Part shown: positions 16,806 to 22,515 of the stretch, one piece after another
Numbering within the stretch: position 1 is the first letter of the stretch
How the letters are laid out: each line of letters opens with the position of its first letter
NCBI GenBank assembly: GCA_003427395.1
Contig: BFEA01000675.1
Span: forward strand, 116,551 to 139,065
Direction: 5' to 3'
Source: Chara braunii
Lineage: Eukaryota > Streptophyta > Charophyceae > Charales > Characeae
Length of the DNA: 22,515 bases
Translations under genes and position numbers: made by a program
The notes under the pieces: model-generated
Told to the model about the DNA's origin: nothing
Seen by the model: only the letters and a program-made list of their open reading frames with translations
Database searches by the model: none

Positions 16806-18154
16806 ATGACGCCCTCTCACGTTGCAACACCCGTGCCAACCTCAACCACTGGACCAAACTCAATCACAGGCTCCCCCTCGAGATCCGCATCCGGACAAGC
16901 CTCAGGCCCAGCCTCAGGATCTGCCTCGGGCACAGGCAAAGATCACACCTCAACATCGGAATCCAAAGGAATGCGCTCCCAAAATGAACAGGATCCAAGC
17001 CAGGAAGTGCTCAGCTTGATGGTCAAAGAGACAAGAATCAGACCAATAATTTCAAACGAACTCCTGAAAATCGGCAAAGAAGAGGAAGCGGAGGTGGAAG
17101 CTTGGGAATACCCAAAGGAGCACCTCCCAGTGCTTGATGGATGAGTTCTATGAATCTCACGCAATTGTCTGTTCATTTCCAGCTAAACTGAAGCACTTAC
17201 CGCCCACGGAAAAAAGGAGGATCCGTGAAGCACCACAGAACATAGAAAGCCTGAGAATCACCGAACCCAAAGTTGCCTACCAACAGAGAGGAAAGAACAC
17301 AATCACAGTACTGTGCGGCAACCCAGACTACGCCACATACCTAGTATCGATTCAAGCACTGTACTGCAAGGGTTTAGTCGTTTCCATCAACAAATTGAGA
17401 CCGAATAGATCAACACCACAGGGGTCTTTAAGACAGACAAGCGCTGATGCTCAAACACTTCTGGATTCAATTTGACAACCTAACGGATGGTGTGCATGGC
17501 ATGGTGGAAGACATGCTGAAAGATTCCTATCCCCCATGCCCCCTTGTCGAGTGGGTTTCCTCAGCATTCGGCTTCCGAACTCCAAGCACCAACTCCAGAA
17601 TAGCCTGTGTCGAACTCAAAGCAAGCAACCCTCCCGACCTTCCTGACAAATGGTTTTTCCGGATAGGCCACCAAATCCAAACTGTTCACATCTCCACGAA
17701 AGCGAATCCCATGTGCTTCAGGTGTAGAATCGAAGGACACATGGGAAACGATCCTCACTGCCCCCTGAACAACAGAAAGGGAGATGGAAAAGGAATGCAC
17801 CCCTCGATGATGATTGAAGCAGAAGCATTGAAGGGCATCTGGATCATCAATGACCCAGCCTATGCAGGCTGGGTTTTTGATGACCTCAGAGAAACCCCAA
17901 CTTGGATCTGGACTCTGTCAGACGCAGAGCCAACATGCAAACCTGATGTTTTCCCCCCTCATGGGAGCAGATGGCAGTTGAATGGAGGGAAAAGGAACAA
18001 TAGATCCACCCACAGATATGACAACTTCACCCTGGGACGCGCACTCCATCTGGGACAGACAATGCACAAGAACCAAATTTCGAGTGAAGTACACAGCATG
18101 GGGAAAAAAACAAAAAAATCCTACCTCGAAAATCTGCATTCGAAGGCAACCTAG
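16806..18154 (+). pseudogene. LINE ORF1 (Gag-like, zinc knuckle), frameshifted
   Basis: Three consecutive plus-strand frames make one former ORF: 16806-17144 (Ser/Gly/Pro-rich amino end, then acidic), 17134-17475, and 17447-18154. Overlaps at about 17134-17144 and 17447-17475 mark two frameshifts. The third piece has a PPCPLVEWVSSAFGF region, a globular stretch resembling the RNA-binding part of plant L1 ORF1 proteins, then a CCHC zinc knuckle (CFRCRIEGHMGNDPHC, about 17713-17761), followed by a Trp-rich tail. ORF1 proteins coat the element's RNA. The ATG at 16806 is the first in frame after the 5' repeat array. The LINE ORF1 assignment rests mainly on the knuckle and on the downstream endonuclease and RT. 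Confidence 0.75.
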
Positions 18155-18234
18155 CAGCCAAGAGCAGATCCAGAAGCAGCACAGGGACCACGGGTAAACC
18201 CGAAAGGAAAATCAGAGGAGAGGAGGAAGAAGCC

Positions 18235-18546
18235 ATGGAATCAGACAAATCCCCAACCCCAAAAAAGTGCAGGGAAGGGGACTCCACATCTGATGACACG
18301 ACCAACGGCGTGTTACTGGACATTTCACTCCCAGCAAAGACAACAGATGACATCCAAGACAATTCAATGGAGGAAGACTCGCACAACACGCTGAGATCCC
18401 GTCGTGAACTAGACTTGGAAATCAGATTGGCACATGCAAGACACATAAGCAGTCTTAAAAAGTCTACCACAACGGATAACACTGCAGGCTTTCCCACCTC
18501 CCCAAAACCCTACGAAGCCCTACAATCAGAAAACAACTTTTCGTAA
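18235..18546 (+). pseudogene. LINE ORF1 tail or spacer, low complexity
   Basis: 103 codons, acidic and Ser/Thr/Asp-rich, with a LRSRRELDLEIRLAHARHIS segment (about residues 52-71) that could be helical. No family recognised. It sits between the zinc-knuckle ORF1 and the next domain and is probably part of the same former protein. Confidence 0.4.
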
Positions 18547-18593
18547 TTTTTGGCATCTCAGTACGTGGACAAAAGTGAAGAGGGGATGGAAGC

Positions 18594-19312
18594 TGACTGG
18601 AAAGAAACAATGAACCAGACAAGGCAACAACTCACGAAGAGGGGTTTCCTAGCAATCTTGAAGAACAAGGAACACACCTCACTAAAGACGGGAAGATGAA
18701 AGTGCTTGCCATGGAACTACACAGTCAACCAAAAAACCTGAAGAAGGAGAAGAGGAGACAAATAGCAATCCTCGAGAGGCAAACAAGACACCTCGAGGAA
18801 CAAAACCAATAACTGGGGAAAATCTCTCCCTCCCTCAACAGATTAGCAGACGAAAGCCCATCAGAATGGGCAGTGGCAGCCACGATTGATGCCATCACAC
18901 TTTCCCCCTCAGTCCCAATCATGCCTTTTCGCTTCAACAAGGAAAAAGGTGAGTGGCAGATCGTGGTCAAACCATCCTTGTCCATTATCACAGCCCATGA
19001 TCCTGTCAAAGTGCCGCCCTTCTTGAGGGCAAAGGTTTCAGACCAGCAGCCCCTGCTCATCTACAAGAACTGCAGGACAAGAGCTTGAACGTGGCATGGG
19101 AGGATGACAAAGACAAAACCCACTTCAGGGACATAAATCCAATCATGGCTATCTATGACCAGCAAGCAGAACTGAGGGACGATTTGCAATGGAAATCATG
19201 GGATCTGATCTGTGAAATCCCGTACCAATTGTTGGGTCAAAAGGAAGAGGTGGACAAAATCACATATCTAATTCCCAAAACCCCACTTCACAATCCAATA
19301 GCGAGAATCTAA
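18594..19312 (+). pseudogene. Unrecognised LINE-internal domain, broken
   Basis: Fragments in several frames: 18594-18700 (charged, helical), 18700-18811 (Lys/Arg/Glu coiled-coil-like), 18812-19088 (with PIMPFRFNKEKGEWQIVV and KVPPFLRAKVSDQQPLLIY segments), and 19085-19312 (NVAWEDDKDKTHFRDINP, then WKSWDLICEIPYQLL). The last two join through one frameshift at 19080-19090 and read like a real folded domain with alternating hydrophobic residues and conserved-looking aromatics. I do not recognise the family. Its place is where the end of ORF1 and the amino half of the endonuclease would be expected. Whether it belongs to ORF1 or ORF2 cannot be decided here. Confidence 0.45.
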
Positions 19313-19650
19313 AAGACTTCATTACGAGGAAGAACCTAATAGACCCATACCGTCTCTTATCACCCAACATAAAACGTTTCTCCTGTGTCAGAAAAACTAC
19401 ACTAGGAAGAACATCTTTCTCAAGAATCGACTTTTTCCTAACCTCGAAATCCCTCTCAGGTACCATAGTAAGTTGCAACATAATGAGTAACCCCTACCAC
19501 AAAGGCCTAGATCACAAGGCCATCACCCTCTCTCTGAGGCTTACCAAATCAGGATACACTAGCAAAAGCTTCTATCGTTTCAACAACGCTCTATTATCCT
19601 CTCACGACTTCCAAACTGAGTTGGCCTACATCCTAAGTTCAAAACGGATA
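19216..19650 (+). pseudogene. APE-type endonuclease, carboxy-terminal half
   Basis: A 145-codon open stretch without an early ATG. From 19303 it reads ENLKDFITRKNLIDPYR, then FSRIDFFLTSKSL (SRIDFFL block) and GLDHKAITLSL, the SDH-type metal-binding motif in which Asp-His act in catalysis, followed by FYRFNNALL, the RFEN-like block that leads into LINE RT. The amino half, with the QET and GDFN-type motifs, is not found upstream in any frame, so it has been lost, probably by a deletion near 19216-19300. A TAA at 19651 ends the frame. The enzyme would nick target DNA to prime reverse transcription. Confidence 0.82.
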
Positions 19651-21582
19651 TAAACCCAGAAGAAAACATATTTACCAAATTTCCCCAAATAGTAAGTAAC
19701 ATCAGCTTGAAAGTGTCACAATCCTCCAGAAGATTAGCAGCATGAAGAAAGGAGCGGGAAGAAACACTACGTAACGCTATTGAAATAGCGGAAATAAATC
19801 TTCAAAGAACACAAACTCCCCACTTTGTGGGGAAGTGTTCTCTAAAGCCAGGGAGGAACTAACGGAATGGAGCAAGCTAAAATTAAAGGGTCTACAACTC
19901 GGGGCCAAAATCAAAGATTGGGAATTAAACGAAAAGATGTCCAAATTCTTCTTTCAAAGGATCAAATTCAATGCCAGGAACGTGAGGATTGAGTGCCGAC
20001 TCAATGAACAAGGAATCCTATCCTTCAAAACAACGCAATTAGTAAGCATAGCAACCAGCTTCTACAAGGACCTCTACACCAGCAAATCCCCATTGGAAAG
20101 TTCCAACGTAACCTCAAAAGCCAGGTTGAAATTCTTAAACCATCTCGATTGCTCCTTGATAACCGAAGTAGCCAACTCACTTGAAAAACCCATAACACTA
20201 GAAGAGCTCCACACAACCCTCGAAGACCTAAAACCAAATAAGGCTCCAAGCAGAGATGACCTATCAAAAGAATTATGGATGCAAGCTGGCACACCCTAGG
20301 CCCCCTGCTCCAAAACTTTCTCAATAGAGCCTGGAAAGAAGAATCACTAGGACCCACCCTTAGTACGGGAGTTGTGACCCTCCTCTACAAAAAGGAAAGC
20401 AAGGAGGACATCATAAATTATAGGTCGATATCCCTCCTAAATGTCTCTTACAAAATCCTAGCCAAACTCCTAGCCTCTAGAATCAACAAAATCATAGGAG
20501 GCTGCTTCCACCTTGATCAAACAGGTTTCATCCCTGGCAGACTAATTCTAAACAATGTAATGACCCTCACCGAAACAACTAGAATATTAAATTAAAAGAA
20601 AGTCACGGCAGCGATCCTCTTCTTCGACTTCGAGAAAGCCTATGATCAGGTAAATTGGAAATTCCTTCAAGCCTGCATGGAAAAAATAGGAGTGGGACCA
20701 GTCTTCAGGAAATGGGTAAGTATACTTTACAATGACGGGTAAGTATACTTTACAATGACGCCCAGGGCATAGTCCAAATCAACGGCTTCCTATCTTACCC
20801 CTACAGAATGTCAAGATCGGTCAGACAAGGAGACCCATTGACAACACCCATCTTTCTATTTGTAATGGAAGCCATCGCGGCCTTCGTGAGAAAAGACCCC
20901 TCCATAGAGAGATTATTGAACGTTAAGGACGAAAGAGGAAAACCGCTTCACTTACCTACCAACCTCCTTTTCGCAGACGACCTTACAGTCCTTTTTAGAG
21001 CATCCAATTGATCATTTCAAGCCCTAACAAAAGCTATGCAAGCATTCCAGCTGGCCTCCGTAATGAAAGTAAACTGGAAAAAAACAATAGGTTGGTGGCT
21101 AGCTGAATCCCCGCCACCCATTGAACTCACACCCGAAGGAATGCTCTGGGCAGATCCATCCACTCCCTTCCGTTTCCCAGGTATTAATCTCAACACGAAA
21201 GGTTGCCACAATGCATGAGCAACGTCCCTATTATCTTCCATGATCAAGAGAATGCACACATGGAAAGGAATTCACACATCACTACTAGGAAAAGTTGTAG
21301 CATTGAACAACTCAATTTTAGCCATGATGTGGTATAACACCTCTATTTGGTTCCCATCTGACAATTTCCAAAGCCAAATTAGGAAAAAGGCAACAACTTT
21401 CCTATGGACAGGCAACCCAGACAACGACCACTTCATCCACAAGGTAGCCTGGCAAACGATCACCGAACCCAAATCCAAGGGTGGCCTTGGTCTCATAGAC
21501 CCATCTCGACAAATTCAGGCCCTCCAAATCAAATGGATCCTTAGAATTGCCCTCCCGGACAACCTCCAGTGGACACCCTTAG
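19651..21582 (+). pseudogene. LINE (L1-like) reverse transcriptase, broken and truncated
   Basis: Several frames follow in order. 19835-20299 holds the pre-RT helix region and PNKAPSRDDL; 20275-20595 holds GVVTLLYKKES, NYRSISLLN and GFIPGRL; after a TAA at 20593-20595, motif A FFDFEKAYDQV lies near 20620-20652; 20808-21011 holds SVRQGDPLTTPIF and the catalytic FADD (about 20970-20981); 21036-21218 and 21240-21582 hold the thumb and the WF...F.W.G...GGLG region. RQGDPL is typical of plant L1-type RTs. Breaks: a frameshift near 20280, the TAA, a 23-bp duplication at 20714-20759, a TGA at 21009-21011, a TGA near 21217, and finally the LTR insertion at 21583, after which the frame continues by chance to 22163. 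The RNase H or terminal Cys region is not in the window. Confidence 0.9.
20714..20759 (+). repeat. Perfect 23-bp tandem duplication in LINE RT
   Basis: The 23-nt string beginning GGGTAAGTATACTTTACAAT is repeated head to tail (20714-20736, 20737-20759) with no differences. It falls between RT motifs A and B, shifts the frame and creates a TAA at the junction. Its perfection suggests that it is a recent slip or repair event. Confidence 0.95.
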
Positions 21583-22062
21583 TGTCACGGACTCCGCCAG
21601 GGCTCGATCCCTGGTCTATCTCTTTTTGCTGTTTCAGCTGCATCCCGTTTTCGGCCTGGCACCCTTTTTCCAAACTCCTCCTTTGGTACCGTAGAATTTC
21701 AGGACAACTGGCGCCATGCTGCAATTCGGGCACCACTTTCAAATACTGCATTTTTCAGTTCTGCCCTCGGGGCCTTTGCAGAAATGCCCCTGGTACCGTA
21801 CGTGTCACCGGTACTTATACTGGCTCCCCGTACGATACGGGGACCAGTCTCGTACCAGTTTTCTGCTGCTATACTCGTACTCAGTGTGACTTGCTCCTGT
21901 TCGGCCTTCGAAATCCAAGACTTCGACTTTGTGTCCTTGCGCATGTGTCTGCGTCCTACCCTCAGTCGTGTCGAGTGAGTGAGTGTGTGTGTGTGCTCCC
22001 ACTCTCTCCCTCTCTCCTCTCCCTCGGCTCTCCCTGTCTCCCTCAGTCTCCCGCTCGTAACA
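21583..22062 (+). mobile_element. 5' LTR of an LTR retrotransposon inserted in the LINE
   Basis: 480 bp starting TGTCACGG and ending CGTAACA, so the ends are TG...CA with an imperfect terminal inverted repeat (TGTCACG against TGTTACG). It is followed by one base and an initiator-Met tRNA primer-binding site. The LINE RT reading frame stops matching exactly at 21582. Inside are CCCCGTA/TACGGGG, an inverted repeat (about 21828-21844), and a TG-repeat near the 3' part. No perfect TATA box was seen; TACTTATACT near 21811-21820 is a weak candidate. The 5-bp flank CTTAG (21578-21582) would be the target-site duplication, but its partner lies outside the window. The family (gypsy or copia) cannot be decided. 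Confidence 0.85.
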
Positions 22063-22063
22063 C

Positions 22064-22075
22064 TGGTATCGGAGC
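22064..22075 (+). promoter_or_regulatory. Primer-binding site for initiator tRNA-Met
   Basis: TGGTATCGGAGC differs by one base (G for A) from TGGTATCAGAGC, the complement of the plant initiator tRNA-Met 3' end. It lies one base after the CA end of the LTR, the standard location, and fixes the element's orientation as plus. Confidence 0.88.
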
Positions 22076-22083
22076 GGCTTCGG

Positions 22084-22236
22084 CCCTCCCTCCCGCCCTG
22101 ATTCATCATCGTCGCCATCGTCGTGATCGTCATCGTCGTGACACGTCATCATCGTCGTTGTGATCGTCGTCGTCGTGCCACGTCATCATCGTCATCGTCG
22201 CGACTGTCGTCATCGCGCCACGTCATCATCGTCGTT
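22084..22236 (+). repeat. Imperfect TCG/TCA repeats with a 37-40 bp higher-order period
   Basis: TCG and TCA triplets dominate. CACGTCATCATCGTC recurs with starts of its CGTCATC core at 22144, 22181 and 22221, giving periods of 37 and 40 bp. Confidence 0.85.
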
Positions 22237-22269
22237 GAAGATCCGCCTTGATCCTTTGCCGCGCGCCGC

Positions 22270-22277
22270 CAGGTAAG
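22270..22277 (+). promoter_or_regulatory. Splice-donor-like site in retrotransposon leader
   Basis: CAGGTAAG in the context CGCCGCCAGGTAAGCAAC, followed by about 200 bp of pyrimidine-rich sequence, which resembles a leader intron start. The acceptor would be outside the window. Confidence 0.4.
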
Positions 22278-22515
22278 CAACAAAATTTTTCTTTTATTTT
22301 GTTCTTCTTCCTTTTATCATCTCTCTCCTCTCCTTCTTCTTCATTTCTTCCTCTTCCACTTTTTTTTTTCCCTCTTCCTTTTCTTCAAACTATCGACTCT
22401 TCTTTTTCTTCGACGATTTTCTCTTCTCATTACCTTCTTCCCCCCCGACTCCGCTTTCCCCCGCAGTTACCCCGATTCCCACCCCGCCCCCCCTCGCGCG
22501 ATCCCTCTTCCCCCT

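Larger units (their letters stand above)
22076..22515 (+). mobile_element. Leader of the LTR retrotransposon (partial)
   Basis: Sequence following the primer-binding site, running off the window. It contains a CGTCATCATCGTC repeat block (22084-22236), a splice-donor-like CAG|GTAAG (22270-22277), and then a long pyrimidine-rich stretch to the end. No gag start is visible within the window. Confidence 0.6.

Noticed and set aside
21598-21615. CCAGGGCTCGATCCCTGG, like a tRNA T-arm or Pol III B box
   Set aside because: No A box, acceptor stem or cloverleaf; it lies inside the LTR and is simply a 6-bp hairpin.
21240-22163. 307-codon ORF taken as one protein
   Set aside because: Only the part up to 21582 is LINE RT; the remainder is read-through of the inserted LTR and leader.

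Overview
The window looks like accessory, repeat-dominated nuclear DNA of a green-lineage eukaryote. It has eukaryotic retroelements, microsatellites, long homopolymer and pyrimidine tracts, a TATA box, splice-donor-like sites and a nuclear 28S rRNA scrap. The chromovirus and Gag-like proteins, and a plant-L1-type RQGDPL motif in the LINE, fit a plant or charophyte alga; a Chara-like alga is my best guess (inference only). I see no intact host gene, no tRNA, no CRISPR array and no bacterial-style operon. Almost everything recognisable is a decayed mobile element.

Layout. 1-1600: a (GA)n microsatellite, a short 28S rRNA-derived fragment, a dense run of inverted repeats (349-607), a TATA box (650-657) and a degenerate two-part tandem repeat (929-1200). 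1600-6200: mostly unassigned, with an (ATT)11 microsatellite, a 126-bp tandem duplication, one doubtful minus-strand ORF and a poly-T tract. 6208-6467: copy A of a dispersed repeat. 6800-8323 (minus): a broken reverse transcriptase that looks Penelope-like. 8330-9227: GC-rich sequence that may be the 3' LTR of the next element. 9228-13888 (minus): a broken Ty3/gypsy chromovirus with Gag-like ORF1, protease remnant, RT, RNase H, integrase and chromodomain-like C terminus. 14078-14332: copy B of the dispersed repeat. 14470-15440 is purine-rich and 15600-16075 pyrimidine-rich. 16305-16650: a stem-loop tandem array. 16806-21582 (plus): a broken L1-like LINE with zinc-knuckle ORF1, an unassigned domain, the C-terminal half of an APE-type endonuclease, and RT. 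21583-22515 (plus): the 5' LTR, primer-binding site and leader of another LTR retrotransposon that has inserted into the LINE; its coding part lies outside the window.

How it fits together. The LINE was the target of a later LTR insertion. The gypsy and Penelope-like elements lie in the same orientation, next to each other, between two direct copies of a 250-bp repeat. The breaks are varied: CGA-to-TGA nonsense changes, single-base indels, a 166-bp and a 23-bp tandem duplication, and internal deletions. Transitions dominate, as expected for methylated, silenced repeats.

The most interesting items are the Penelope-like RT, the chromovirus ORF1 with an amino-terminal zinc knuckle and a SAP-like carboxy terminus but no capsid domain that I can recognise, the inverted-repeat array with its TATA box, and a GGGG...GCTGCC module found in repeat arrays at both ends of the window.
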